This document shows, one piece after another, positions 8,601-17,151 of a stretch of DNA of 32,925 nucleotides. The stretch's first letter is position 1. Every line of letters starts with the position of its first letter. Below the pieces are notes generated by a model. It did not search any database, was not told the origin of the DNA, and worked only from the letters and a program-made list of their open reading frames with translations. The stretch comes from Chloroflexota bacterium (GTDB lineage Bacteria; Chloroflexota; Dormibacteria; Dormibacterales; Dormibacteraceae). The stretch covers positions 1-32,925 of the forward strand of contig VBHJ01000010.1 in assembly GCA_005887685.1 (NCBI GenBank), in the 5' to 3' direction. Position numbers and translations under genes: made by a program.

Positions 8601-8622
8601 CATGGGGACGTTGGTCGTCTGA

Positions 8623-10065
8623 ATGAGCATGAAGAACTCGCGCTGGCTTTCACTGATCGTCCTCTGCACTGGATTCCTACTGATCGTCGTCGACATGACG
8701 ATCGTCAACGTTGCCCTGCCATCGATCCAGAAGGACCTCGGTTTCTCGCAGTCAGGGCTGGCGTGGGTCATCAATGCTTACCTGATCGCTTTCGGCGGGC
8801 TCCTCCTGCTGGCCGGCCGGGTTGGTGACCTGGTCGGGCGCAAGCGCGTCTTCCTCGCCGGTCTCGCGATCTTCACGGCCGCATCCCTTCTGTGCGGACT
8901 CTCGTTCACACAGCCGATGCTGATCGCCGCGCGATTCATTCAGGGTATTGGTGGCGCCGTGAGCTCGGCCGTCATCCTTGCGATGGTCGTTACGCTGTTC
9001 CCCGAACCGCTGGAGCGCGCCAAGGCGTTCGGCGTTTTCAGCTTCATCGCATCGGCCGGAGCGGCGGTCGGCCTACTTGCCGGCGGACTCATCACCGCGG
9101 CGGTCAGCTGGCACTGGATCTTTTTCGTCAACCTTCCCATCGGGATCGTCACGGCGGTGATCGCGTTGCGGTTGCTCGAATCGGACCGCGGAATCGGACT
9201 CGGCCAGGGGGCCGATGTGCTCGGAGCGATCATGGTCACGTCCGCCCTGATGCTCGGCGTGTACACCATCGTCCAGACGTCGGACTACGGCCTTGCTTCG
9301 CCACGCACCATCGCGCTCGGTGGCGTCGCGATCGCGCTGCTGGCCGCGTTCGTCGTCCGCCAGGCCAGGGGACACAACCCGATCCTTCCATTGCGCATCT
9401 TCCGCTCGCGCAAGGTCACCGGGGCCAACATCGTGCAAGCGCTGATGTCGACCTCGTTCATCGGCTTCTTCTTCCTTGGCTCGCTGGACATGGAGCGGGT
9501 GCTCGGATACGGGCCGATGGCGATCGGGCTGGCCTTCCTGCCGGTCGCGGTGGTGATGGCGCTGTTCTCGATTCGGTTCTCGGCACAGCTGATCGCGCGG
9601 TTCGGAGCGGGTGCGATGCTGGGCGCAGGGCTGGTCACGGCGCTGGTCGCGTTGATCACGGTCGGCCTCGGCCCGGCCACAGGCAACTACTTCGTCTACC
9701 TGCTGGCGCCGATGGTCCTCTTCGGGCTGGGTGGCGGGCTGGCGTTCCCCTCGTTGACCATGATCGCCATGGCCGATGTGTCGCCCAGCGAAGCCGGGCT
9801 TGCCTCGGGCCTGCTCAACACCACCGGGCAGGTGGGCGGCGCGTTCGGGCTGGCCGTGCTGGCCACGCTGGCCGGCGCGCGAACCCTGGACCTGGTGCGC
9901 AACGGCATCGATGGACAGGCCGCGCTCTCCGGCGGCTATCACTTCGCGTGGCTGGTCGGCGCGGGCGTGGTCGCGGTCACGATCGGCGTGGCGGCGGCTC
10001 TCCTCCGCGCGCAAGCCCAGGCGCCGGCAGATGCCGCGCTCGCGGAGTGCGAGGCCGCGGCGTGA
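8623..10065 (+). CDS. MFS drug exporter, DHA2 (14-TM, EmrB/QacA) family
   Basis: A 480-residue integral membrane protein with about 14 hydrophobic segments. The first helix carries the DHA2 motif LLIVVDMTIVNVALPSI with Asp24. Motif A is GRVGDLVGRKRVF after TM2, and motif C (GAAVGLLAGG) lies in TM5. These features indicate proton-coupled export of hydrophobic or cationic compounds. The start is ATG 8623, or ATG 8629 two codons later; neither has a good Shine-Dalgarno. A perfect inverted repeat sits just upstream. Substrates are unknown. Confidence 0.93.
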   Translation: MSMKNSRWLSLIVLCTGFLLIVVDMTIVNVALPSIQKDLGFSQSGLAWVINAYLIAFGGLLLLAGRVGDLVGRKRVFLAGLAIFTAASLLCGLSFTQPMLIAARFIQGIGGAVSSAVILAMVVTLFPEPLERAKAFGVFSFIASAGAAVGLLAGGLITAAVSWHWIFFVNLPIGIVTAVIALRLLESDRGIGLGQGADVLGAIMVTSALMLGVYTIVQTSDYGLASPRTIALGGVAIALLAAFVVRQARGHNPILPLRIFRSRKVTGANIVQALMSTSFIGFFFLGSLDMERVLGYGPMAIGLAFLPVAVVMALFSIRFSAQLIARFGAGAMLGAGLVTALVALITVGLGPATGNYFVYLLAPMVLFGLGGGLAFPSLTMIAMADVSPSEAGLASGLLNTTGQVGGAFGLAVLATLAGARTLDLVRNGIDGQAALSGGYHFAWLVGAGVVAVTIGVAAALLRAQAQAPADAALAECEAAA

Positions 10066-10160
10066 CGAACCAACCGCACGCGCCGTGCTCAACGCTGGTT
10101 TACCTGGCTGCTCTGGCGGCTCCGGAGTACCGCGTGGAAGTCGACGCCTGGGCCTGCAAT

Positions 10161-10180
10161 CTTCCCCGCTAGCGGGGAAG
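10161..10180. repeat. 20-bp perfect palindrome CTTCCCCGC-TA-GCGGGGAAG
   Basis: The sequence reads identically on both strands over 20 bp. A near-identical copy with a different 2-base centre occurs at 26255-26274. Here it lies in the 205-bp gap between the DHA2 exporter and the SpoIIAA-like gene, with no following T-run. It may be a dispersed REP-like element, a hairpin terminator of the exporter transcript or a protein site. Apart from it I see nothing gene-like in 10066-10270. Confidence 0.6.
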
Positions 10181-10270
10181 TATCGCCGCAGGAGGGGGTA
10201 CGGCTGAATCAGACGTGGCTTAACGTTCGCCACCGTCTGTGACCTGAGTTACGTTGGTGGCTGGGGAAAA

Positions 10271-10681
10271 ATGGCGGAGGCTGACGACGTCTACTTCTCG
10301 GTCCCGGGTGTCGCCACGGTCAGGTGGGACGCCCCCCACTCGACTGTCTTCGTGGAGTGGGACGGGTGGGCCAACACCGCGGAGTTCAATGCCCTGCTCG
10401 ATGCCGAGGTCAAGGCGCTCCGCGAGCACACCTGCTCGCGGCTTCTGGCCGACTGTCGCCGCCAGCGGGTCCTGAACCCGGCAGACCAGGAGCGGGCGGA
10501 CCGGGAGTGGGTCCCGCAGGCGCTCGAGGCGGGACTCAGGCGGTTCGCCATCGTAATGCCCGAGAGCGACCTCGCCGCGGGACACATCCGCGAGCGCCTC
10601 GACAAGGTGCCGCAAACGGCGATGCAGATCGCGTACTTCGCCTCGGTCGAAGAGGCGAGGGAGTGGCTCACCAAACAGTAG
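10271..10681 (+). CDS. SpoIIAA/STAS-like protein
   Basis: A 136-residue cytosolic protein resembling stand-alone STAS/SEC14-like SpoIIAA-like proteins (PF11964 type). It shows an N-terminal strand pair (TVFVEWDGWANTAEF), a central RLLADCRRQRVLNPAD segment, GLRRFAIVMPES, and an IAYFASVEEAREWL ending typical of the family. ATG 10271 follows GGGGAAAA. Its TAG stop (10679-10681) shares one base with the GTG of the next gene, implying translational coupling to the GHKL-peptidase. By analogy with SpoIIAA it may be a binding partner of that ATPase; no phosphoacceptor serine is evident. Confidence 0.75.
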   Translation: MAEADDVYFSVPGVATVRWDAPHSTVFVEWDGWANTAEFNALLDAEVKALREHTCSRLLADCRRQRVLNPADQERADREWVPQALEAGLRRFAIVMPESDLAAGHIRERLDKVPQTAMQIAYFASVEEAREWLTKQ

Positions 10682-12081
10682 TGCCGAAAGGCAAACCTCA
10701 GCTCTTTGACCTCAACGTCGAGAAGATCCTCGACCACTGGGGCGTGCCTGAGGCCGCGCGCGAGGTCATCGCCAACGCGCTCGACGAGCAGGCTTTGAGC
10801 GGCACCGCCCAGCCGCAGATCGTAAAGCGCCGCGACGGATGGCACATCACAGACTCCGGACGCGGGCTGCGCTACCAGCACCTGACCCAGAACGAGAATC
10901 CGGAGAAGCGGCGCCGCTCCGACCTGGTAGTCGGCAAGTTCGGCGTCGGGCTCAAGGACGCTCTGGCGACCTTTGATCGGCGCGGCATCGAGGTGCGGAT
11001 CCGCAGCCCGCACGGAGATATCACGTTGCAGCGGGCCGCGAAGTCCAACTTCGCCGATGTCAAGACGCTGCACGCTGCGATCACGCCGCCCTCCGAGCCC
11101 AGGCGGCGCGGCACCGATTTCACTCTGGGCGGCCTGTCGGACGCCGACATGGCCGCCGCGAGGGACTACTTCTTGCGTTTTGCGGACGACAAGGAGCTCG
11201 AGAAAACAGAGCTGGGCGTCATCCTCGAGCGCCGGCCTGACGAGCCCGCGCGGATTTACGTGAAGGGCGTCCGCGTTGCGCTGGAGGACCAGTTCCTCTT
11301 CTCCTACAACATCACGTCGACCACAGCGCAGCTCCAGCGGGCGCTCAATCGCGAACGCAGCAACGTGGGGCGCGCCGCATACCAGGACCGGGTCAAGGCA
11401 ATCTTGTTGAAGGCCAAATCCGATGCCGTGGCAACGCAGCTGGTCGGAGACCTGACGCGCATACCGCTGGGCACCAACCACGATGAGATCACCTGGCTGG
11501 ACGTCCAGGAGCAGGCAGTTCGAATTCTCGCCACGAAAGGTAAGACCGTGTTTGTCAGCTCGCAGCAGATGTTCACGATGGGCTCGACGATCCAGGAGGC
11601 CAGGGCCGACGGCTACCGGGTCATCGTCGTGCCCGACCGGCTTCTGGGACGGCTTTCCAACCTTCGCGACCTCGACGGCAACCGGATTCTCGACATCTCG
11701 GGCTTCGTCCAGGTCTGGAACGCATCGTTCACCTACAACTTCGTCGACCCGGCCAAGCTGAACAAGAAAGAGCGGATGGCCTGGGCGATCCTGCCCGACC
11801 TGATCCGGCTGGCCGGCGCCCACGCGAAACGGGTGAAAGAGGTGCGCATCTCGGCCACGATGCGCCTGGATGAGGGCGCGTACGAGACGGAAGGGGTTTG
11901 GGACTCGCCGCACATCGTGGTCAAGCGATCGGTGCTCGATTCGCCGCGACACTTCGCCCGCGTGGTGCTGCACGAGATCGCCCACGCCAGCTCGGGTGGC
12001 AACCATGGCAGCCTGGCTTTCATGGCCGCGATCGACGACCTCGCGGGCCTGGCGGCGGTCGAGGCCGTCAGGCGCGTCTAG
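10681..12081 (+). CDS. GHKL (Hsp90/MORC-type) ATPase fused to a C-terminal HExxH zinc-peptidase motif
   Basis: A 466-residue protein starting at GTG 10681. The N-terminus is a Bergerat ATP site: E28-x3-N32-ALD35 (N box), DSGRGL (58-63) and GKFGVGLKDA (85-94), the order seen in Hsp90, MutL, gyrase B and MORC. The middle (about 100-400) includes probable transducer-like strands and a segment rich in Arg/Lys. The C-terminus holds LHEIAH (H431, E432, H435), then GGNHGSLAF with H442, the arrangement of SprT-like or related zinc peptidases (HExxH...HGxxF). There is no HisKA or receiver domain, so it is not a histidine kinase. I know no characterised protein with this combination. It forms an operon with the SpoIIAA-like gene. 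Domain calls are by eye; the function is unknown. Confidence 0.85.
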   Translation: MPKGKPQLFDLNVEKILDHWGVPEAAREVIANALDEQALSGTAQPQIVKRRDGWHITDSGRGLRYQHLTQNENPEKRRRSDLVVGKFGVGLKDALATFDRRGIEVRIRSPHGDITLQRAAKSNFADVKTLHAAITPPSEPRRRGTDFTLGGLSDADMAAARDYFLRFADDKELEKTELGVILERRPDEPARIYVKGVRVALEDQFLFSYNITSTTAQLQRALNRERSNVGRAAYQDRVKAILLKAKSDAVATQLVGDLTRIPLGTNHDEITWLDVQEQAVRILATKGKTVFVSSQQMFTMGSTIQEARADGYRVIVVPDRLLGRLSNLRDLDGNRILDISGFVQVWNASFTYNFVDPAKLNKKERMAWAILPDLIRLAGAHAKRVKEVRISATMRLDEGAYETEGVWDSPHIVVKRSVLDSPRHFARVVLHEIAHASSGGNHGSLAFMAAIDDLAGLAAVEAVRRV

Positions 12082-12142
12082 CGGCCCGCCGGGTGGTCGT
12101 TAAGCAATCGATTTCGGCTGTTTAGTCGCCTAGAGTTGCCGC

Positions 12143-14278
12143 ATGTCTGAGGGCCATACCCAGCGGCTGGCAGCGATCGCGGAAGCGGCCGGCGCGTTCA
12201 GCGATGCCGTTCCGGACATCGAAGCCCTCCTTGGCATCGTCGCCGAGCAAATCTCGCGGGCGACTGGCGACTTTTGCGCCGTCGTGCTGCTCTCGGCCGA
12301 CGGGAGGCACGTCGAGCCGGTGGCCGCCTATCACCCAAATCCGCAGGTCATGGAGGACGCGCGACACCTGCTCGGCGTCCGTATGGACCTGGAAGCCTCA
12401 GGGGTGTGGAAATCCGTCCTTGGTGAGCGGCGACCCGTCGTGATCGATATCGATCCGGACCACCTGCCGCCCAACCTTGCGCCCCACCAGAGACGCCACA
12501 TCGAGAGGTGGCGAATGCGTCAATCGGCTTTGATCCCGATGGTCGCGCACGACACGGTCGTCGGCGGGCTGAACCTCAACCGCATGGAGGGAAGCACGCC
12601 CTTCAGCCAGGCCGACCTCGACCTGTTGGGCAGCCTGGCCGAACGCGCCGCGCGTGCGATCGCCACCGCGCAGCTGCTGCGTAACCAGAGACTTCTTGCG
12701 GACGAGCTCGAGACCATGGTTTCGGAGCGGACAAAACAGTTGAGCGATGCTCAAAGCGAGGCCGAGCGAGCCAACCGCGCCAAGAGCCGATTCCTCGCCA
12801 GCATGAGTCACGAGCTCCGGACCCCGCTGAACGCAATCATCGGGTTTTCGGAGCTGCTCAGCGATGAAGGGTCAGAACGTTTTGACCTGGTGACGCGTCG
12901 CCGATTTCTGGAGCAGATTCGCAGCAGCGGCAAGCACTTGCTGCAGCTCATCAACGACATACTCGATCTCTCGAAAGTCGAAGCGGGGCAGCTCGAGCTG
13001 CATTTCCAACCCATGTTGGTGGCGGACAGCATTCGCGAGGTGCTGGCCACCGCCGAACCGCTGGCACAGGCCAAGAAGATCTCCCTCGACAGCGAGTCGG
13101 AAACCGGCCTGCAGCTCGTCGCGGATGCCGGAAAGGTGAGGCAGATGCTGTTGAACCTTGCCTCTAATGCCATCAAATTCACCCCGGCCGGCGGCCGCGT
13201 GTCCGTCCGGGCGCGCCGCGCGGCGAGCTGGGTCGAAATCGCTGTCACCGATACCGGGATCGGCATCGCACAGGCGGATCTCCCCCTGCTCTTCGGTGAG
13301 TTTCAGCAGCTCGACCCAGGGCCAGGGCACCGCCAGGAGGGCACTGGACTCGGCCTGGCGCTGACCAAGCGCCTGGCCGCCCTCCACGGCGGCGACGTCA
13401 CCGTCGAAAGCGAGGTTGGGAAGGGGTCGACCTTCACGATCCGGTTGCCCGCCCAGGTCGCCGCGCCTGAGCACGCGCCGGCCTACACGCCCGAACCAGC
13501 CCGGCAAGCAGATCGCGGTCGGCCGCTCGTTCTGGTCGTCGAAGACAACCCGCAGGCGGCCGAGATCCTCGGCCGGCATCTCGAGGTCGGCGGCTTCGGA
13601 ATGGAAATCGCGCGCAACGGGACCGAGGCGCTGCGGATGGCCAGGGAGCTCAGACCCGTCGCCATAACCCTCGACATACTCCTGCCCGAGATAGATGGCT
13701 GGGAGGTCCTGACCCGGCTCAAACAGGACGAGTCGACGCGCAACATCCCGGTGGTGGTCGTCTCCGTGGTCGACAACCCCGCGCTCGGCCGCGCGCTCGG
13801 GGCGATCGACTACTTCGTCAAGCCCGTCGATGGAAAAGGACTGCTCTCAAGGCTCGACCAGTTCAGCTTCACCACGAAAGGGAAGCGCGAAGAAATCAAT
13901 GTCCTGGTGGTGGACGACGAGCAGGCAAACCTCGACCTGGTCGAGGGCCTGCTCAAGCCCGCGGGCTTCAGTGTGCTCCGGGCCAATGGCGGGCAAGAAG
14001 GGATCGAGATGGCAAAATCACGCCTGCCCAACCTGATCTTGCTCGACCTGATGATGCCGAAGGTCAGCGGGTTCGAGGTCGTCGAACAGCTCAGAGCGGA
14101 GGAGGCGACGCGGACGATCCCGATCATGGTCCTCACCGCGAAAACCCTGACCGAGGATGACAAGCGGTCGTTGAACGGACACGTCGCCGCGATCTTTCAG
14201 CGGAACTCCGTGGCGGGCACCGAGCTGATCGAGTGGCTGCGGGGGATCGTGCTGAAGACAGTCCCGAGCACCAGCTAG
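12143..14278 (+). CDS. GAF-domain hybrid histidine kinase with two receiver domains
   Basis: A 711-residue soluble sensor kinase. It has a GAF domain (about 20-190), a coiled linker (190-215), HisKA with His223 in SMSHELRTPLN, and HATPase_c with an N box (NLASNAIKF), DTGIGI and GTGLGL motifs up to about 445. REC1 begins at LVLVVEDN with phosphoacceptor Asp511 (TLDILLPE) and Lys in YFVKP. REC2 begins at NVLVVDDE with Asp635 (LLDLMMPK); its usual beta-5 Lys is replaced within IFQRNS. No HPt or output domain follows, so phosphate probably passes to a separate protein. There is no transmembrane segment. It starts at ATG 12143, 61 bp after the GHKL-peptidase. The stop overlaps the convergent small helical gene. 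Confidence 0.93.
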   Translation: MSEGHTQRLAAIAEAAGAFSDAVPDIEALLGIVAEQISRATGDFCAVVLLSADGRHVEPVAAYHPNPQVMEDARHLLGVRMDLEASGVWKSVLGERRPVVIDIDPDHLPPNLAPHQRRHIERWRMRQSALIPMVAHDTVVGGLNLNRMEGSTPFSQADLDLLGSLAERAARAIATAQLLRNQRLLADELETMVSERTKQLSDAQSEAERANRAKSRFLASMSHELRTPLNAIIGFSELLSDEGSERFDLVTRRRFLEQIRSSGKHLLQLINDILDLSKVEAGQLELHFQPMLVADSIREVLATAEPLAQAKKISLDSESETGLQLVADAGKVRQMLLNLASNAIKFTPAGGRVSVRARRAASWVEIAVTDTGIGIAQADLPLLFGEFQQLDPGPGHRQEGTGLGLALTKRLAALHGGDVTVESEVGKGSTFTIRLPAQVAAPEHAPAYTPEPARQADRGRPLVLVVEDNPQAAEILGRHLEVGGFGMEIARNGTEALRMARELRPVAITLDILLPEIDGWEVLTRLKQDESTRNIPVVVVSVVDNPALGRALGAIDYFVKPVDGKGLLSRLDQFSFTTKGKREEINVLVVDDEQANLDLVEGLLKPAGFSVLRANGGQEGIEMAKSRLPNLILLDLMMPKVSGFEVVEQLRAEEATRTIPIMVLTAKTLTEDDKRSLNGHVAAIFQRNSVAGTELIEWLRGIVLKTVPSTS

Positions 14279-14586
14279 CGCTGCTCCAGGTCCGTCCTCC
14301 GCTTGACCCAGTAGTCGAGCCGGTGCCGGAAGCGCTCGACCTGGGACGCCAGCACCGGCAGGTTGGTCTGCTCAGCCTCCCGTTGCGCCGCGCTCGGCAT
14401 CTTGGGGATGGCGCCGGCGAGGATGTCGAGCAGCTCCTCCTCCAGCTTCACCAGGTAGCTGTATACGGTCACCCACCGGCGGGCGTCCTCCAGCGACTCG
14501 GATTCGGGATTCTCTCCGAGGATCGGTCGATCCAGGTCGGCGCCTTCCCAGGCCGCTCCCGCAGCCTCCTCTTTTCTGGAGGCCAT
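14275..14586 (-). CDS. small two-helix signalling-island protein, copy A (W-x3-Y / W-x2-R motif family)
   Basis: A 103-residue, highly charged, predicted all-helical protein with no family I recognise. Helix 1 contains SLEDARRWVTVYSYLVKL (31-48) with W38 and Y42. Helix 2 contains LASQVERF (79-86) and ends WVKRRTDL (93-100). These blocks align convincingly with the 108-residue protein at 18327-18653 (shared GENP, SLE-x-ARRWV, RF-x2-R-x-D-x-W-x2-R). The frame is open upstream, but ATG 14586 precedes the conserved region with no better start. It follows the Y-family polymerase by 31 bp on the same strand, so it may be co-transcribed with the polymerase and PAS kinase. Its stop overlaps the hybrid kinase stop. 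Confidence 0.75.
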   Translation of the reverse strand: MASRKEEAAGAAWEGADLDRPILGENPESESLEDARRWVTVYSYLVKLEEELLDILAGAIPKMPSAAQREAEQTNLPVLASQVERFRHRLDYWVKRRTDLEQR

Positions 14587-14617
14587 GCGTCCATCTTGTT
14601 CCTTATCGCGTGAGAAG

Positions 14618-15910
14618 TCACGGCTTATTCGGCCTGGATTCATCAGGGTGTCCCGTATTACCAAACGCGATGCGGTCTCGCACCACTGGAGCCCGGCCGA
14701 GGAGGCGCGAGCGCTGCACCGCGTCTTCGCCAAACCGATCCCGTAAAGCGTCGACCGCCGCCTCGAGTCGCTCCTTGCGCGGCAGGACTGCCTCCCCGAA
14801 AAGGTCGAGCTGGCCTGCGCCACCGTCGACCAGGTCGGAGAGTCCCACGCCAAGCGTGCCGACCGTCCGCCTTGGGTCCCTGGCAGCGAGAAGGGCCAAC
14901 GCCGCCTGGTAGATCTCGTCGCCGGTCGAGATCGGATCAGGCTGTTTCGCCTGCTTCGAGAAGTGGCCGGCGTCCGGCCTGTACACGACGCCGACCGAGA
15001 CCACCCTGCCCCGCCTGGCGGCGGCCCGAAGGCGCCGGCCGACCATGTCAGACAGCCGCATGAGGAGCTCCTCCAGGTCTCGCTGTGAGGCGGTCGCATG
15101 CGCGAGCACGTGCGAATGGCTGTAGCTCTTCCGCCTGGTGGTCTCGAAGCCGCCCACCTCGAACCCGCGCAGGCGCATGCTCCAGCCTCTCGCCACCTCG
15201 GAGTGCATCCCGGCCAGGCGTAGCCGCGGCGGAGTCGCGCGCAAGAACTGAACGGGCGAGAGGATTCCGGCGCGAGAAAGGCGGCCGGCGGTGGCCTCGG
15301 CGATCCCGGACAGGTCGGTCAGCTGCAGCCGCTCGAACACCGACACAAGGTTGGTATGGTCGATGCGCTGCAGGCCATCGCGCTTGTCCAGGTTCGAGGC
15401 CTGCTTGGCCATCCAGATCGAGGTCGAGACGCCCACCGACGCGGTGACGCATGGGCCTATCTCCTCCCGAATTGCCCTCTTGACCGCGTGCGCGACGCCT
15501 TCCGGACCAAGCTTCTTGAGGTCTGGCGTGCCGGCCAGGTTCATCGAGGCCTCGTCGATCGACATGCGCAGGACGTCGGGGGTGTGCCGCTCGATGATCT
15601 CCATGAGCCTGTCCGACACCGTGCGGTAGAGCGGCGGATTGGGCTCGCGGACGACGATGGCCGGGAAGATCGACCTGGCTTCGAAAACGCGCATCCCGGT
15701 CTTGATGCCGAGGTCGCGCGCTTCGCGCGACGAGGAGACGATGGTCGCGGCGTCGGTGGCGTAGGCCGCGATCGCGACCGGCCGGCCGCGAAGCGCCTGG
15801 TCATGTTGCTGCTCGATCGACGCAAAGGCGCAATTGAGGTCGATGACCATGGTCGTCGGGTCGGCGGTGTTCAGCCCGAGCTCGACGGCCTCAGGGGACG
15901 GAGGGTCCAC
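14618..15910 (-). CDS. Y-family DNA polymerase (DinB/UmuC-like)
   Basis: A translesion polymerase of about 430 residues. The palm begins MVIDLNCAFASIEQQ, with the metal-binding Asp and the D-x-N pattern seen in UmuC-type enzymes. The second catalytic pair is in RMSIDEASM. A helix-hairpin-helix thumb region (LTDLSGIAEATAGRL) and a little-finger domain follow. Near the C-terminus GQLDLFG contains a QLxLF beta-clamp-binding motif. I place the start at GTG 15910 because the DPTTMVIDLN lead-in looks conserved; ATG 15850 is the alternative. It lies 41 bp downstream of a PAS kinase on the same strand. I see no LexA box. No umuD or imuA is nearby. Confidence 0.9.
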   Translation of the reverse strand: MDPPSPEAVELGLNTADPTTMVIDLNCAFASIEQQHDQALRGRPVAIAAYATDAATIVSSSREARDLGIKTGMRVFEARSIFPAIVVREPNPPLYRTVSDRLMEIIERHTPDVLRMSIDEASMNLAGTPDLKKLGPEGVAHAVKRAIREEIGPCVTASVGVSTSIWMAKQASNLDKRDGLQRIDHTNLVSVFERLQLTDLSGIAEATAGRLSRAGILSPVQFLRATPPRLRLAGMHSEVARGWSMRLRGFEVGGFETTRRKSYSHSHVLAHATASQRDLEELLMRLSDMVGRRLRAAARRGRVVSVGVVYRPDAGHFSKQAKQPDPISTGDEIYQAALALLAARDPRRTVGTLGVGLSDLVDGGAGQLDLFGEAVLPRKERLEAAVDALRDRFGEDAVQRSRLLGRAPVVRDRIAFGNTGHPDESRPNKP

Positions 15911-15951
15911 AACGAGCAAATGTTCGCACCTCAGGTCGTTGCGGGCAAGGG

Positions 15952-17106
15952 CTAGATCGTGGAGGGCAGCACCAGCGTGAACTCGCTGCCCATGCCCGGG
16001 GCAGACACCACGGTGATGTCGCCACCGTGTCGGGCCGCGATCTCCTTGCACAGGAAAAGGCCCAGCCCCGTTCCTGGAATGGTCACGTTCTCATCGGTTG
16101 GCAGCCGGCCGAAGCGCGTAAAGAGACGTGGCATATGCTCGGCGGCGATGCCGAGTCCCGCGTCGCGCACAGTGACGTAGGCCTGGGACTCCCGCCGGCC
16201 GACCCTGCAATGGACCTCTCCACCTTGCGGTGAGTACTTGAGCGCGTTGTCGATCAGGTTGGCGACGATCGTGGCTATCCGGAGCCGGTCGCCCCTGACG
16301 ACCACGTCGAGATCGCCGCCATCCATCAGGAGAAGCCGCCCCTCGGCCAGCGGCCGGAACACGTCGATCTGCTCCTGGGCCACCAATCGCAGATCGAAGG
16401 TCTCGTCTGCCAACTCGGGGGCGTCGTCTTCGAGGCGTGCGGTCTCGAGCATCTGCTCAACAAGGCGATCCATCTGCGCGAGCTTGATCTCGAGCAATCG
16501 CGAGACGGCCGGGATCTGAGCAGGCGGAATGGAACCGTCCGCGAGCATTGAGTTGTAACCGCGGATAACCGTCAGCGGTCCGCGAAGCTCGTGCGACGCG
16601 AGGTTGAGGAAATGTGTCTTGGTGCGCTCAAGCTCGGCCATGCGTTCGGCATGGGCTCGCAGCAGCATGGCTTCACGCTCACGTTCCGCGCTGCGGTGGA
16701 CCTCCTCGGCGTGCCGCTCACTGAGGTCCCGCGTGACCTTGCCGAAGCCGCGCAAACGGCCCGACTCGTCACGCAGCGCGGTGATGATCACGTTGGCCCA
16801 AAATCGCGTGCCATCCTTGCGGATGCGCCAGCCTTCTTCTTCATACCGGCCCTCGCGCTTGGCGACCTCGAGCTCCCAGTCGGGTTTGCGGTTCCGGACT
16901 GCTTCCGCGGGGTAGAAAACCGAGAAGTGCCGGCCGATGATCTCGTCTGCCGCGTACCCCTTGATCCGTTGCGCACCCTCGTTCCACGTGACGATCACGC
17001 CGGTTGGGTCGAGCATGAAAATTCCGTAATCGACCACACCGGAGACGAGGAGCGCGAACTGATCGCCGAGGTCCCTCGGCTCAGTCGTATTCGACTTCCG
17101 CAGCAC
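15952..17106 (-). CDS. PAS-domain sensor histidine kinase
   Basis: A 384-residue soluble kinase. The PAS domain spans about 18-130 (YGIFMLDPTGVIVTWNEGAQ, then GRHFSVFYPAE, ending GKVTRDLSERH, a PAS-PAC junction). A coiled linker precedes HisKA, with His172 in ASHELRGPL. HATPase_c shows the N box NLIDNALKYS (N287), DAGLGI (315-320) and GTGLGL (345-350). There is no transmembrane segment and no receiver. The PAS composition resembles heme- or flavin-binding redox sensors of the FixL/BphP-adjacent type, but the cofactor cannot be read. It starts with GTG 17106 after GGGGAA. It heads a likely operon with the Y-family polymerase and small protein A; its partner regulator may be one of the two in this island. 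Confidence 0.93.
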   Translation of the reverse strand: MLRKSNTTEPRDLGDQFALLVSGVVDYGIFMLDPTGVIVTWNEGAQRIKGYAADEIIGRHFSVFYPAEAVRNRKPDWELEVAKREGRYEEEGWRIRKDGTRFWANVIITALRDESGRLRGFGKVTRDLSERHAEEVHRSAEREREAMLLRAHAERMAELERTKTHFLNLASHELRGPLTVIRGYNSMLADGSIPPAQIPAVSRLLEIKLAQMDRLVEQMLETARLEDDAPELADETFDLRLVAQEQIDVFRPLAEGRLLLMDGGDLDVVVRGDRLRIATIVANLIDNALKYSPQGGEVHCRVGRRESQAYVTVRDAGLGIAAEHMPRLFTRFGRLPTDENVTIPGTGLGLFLCKEIAARHGGDITVVSAPGMGSEFTLVLPSTI

Positions 17107-17151
17107 TTCCCCGATCTTAAGGTTGAGGGGGCGGTCGGCGCAAAGCCTGGA

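Noticed and set aside
9073-10233. Long open frame of 386 codons on the minus strand across the DHA2 exporter
   Set aside because: It is an Arg/His/Gln-rich shadow frame of GC-rich coding DNA with no recognisable domain. The plus-strand frame is a clear transporter.
10291-12006. 571-codon minus-strand open frame across the SpoIIAA-like and GHKL-peptidase genes
   Set aside because: It is a shadow frame; the plus-strand reading contains clear ATPase and peptidase motifs, the minus one has none.
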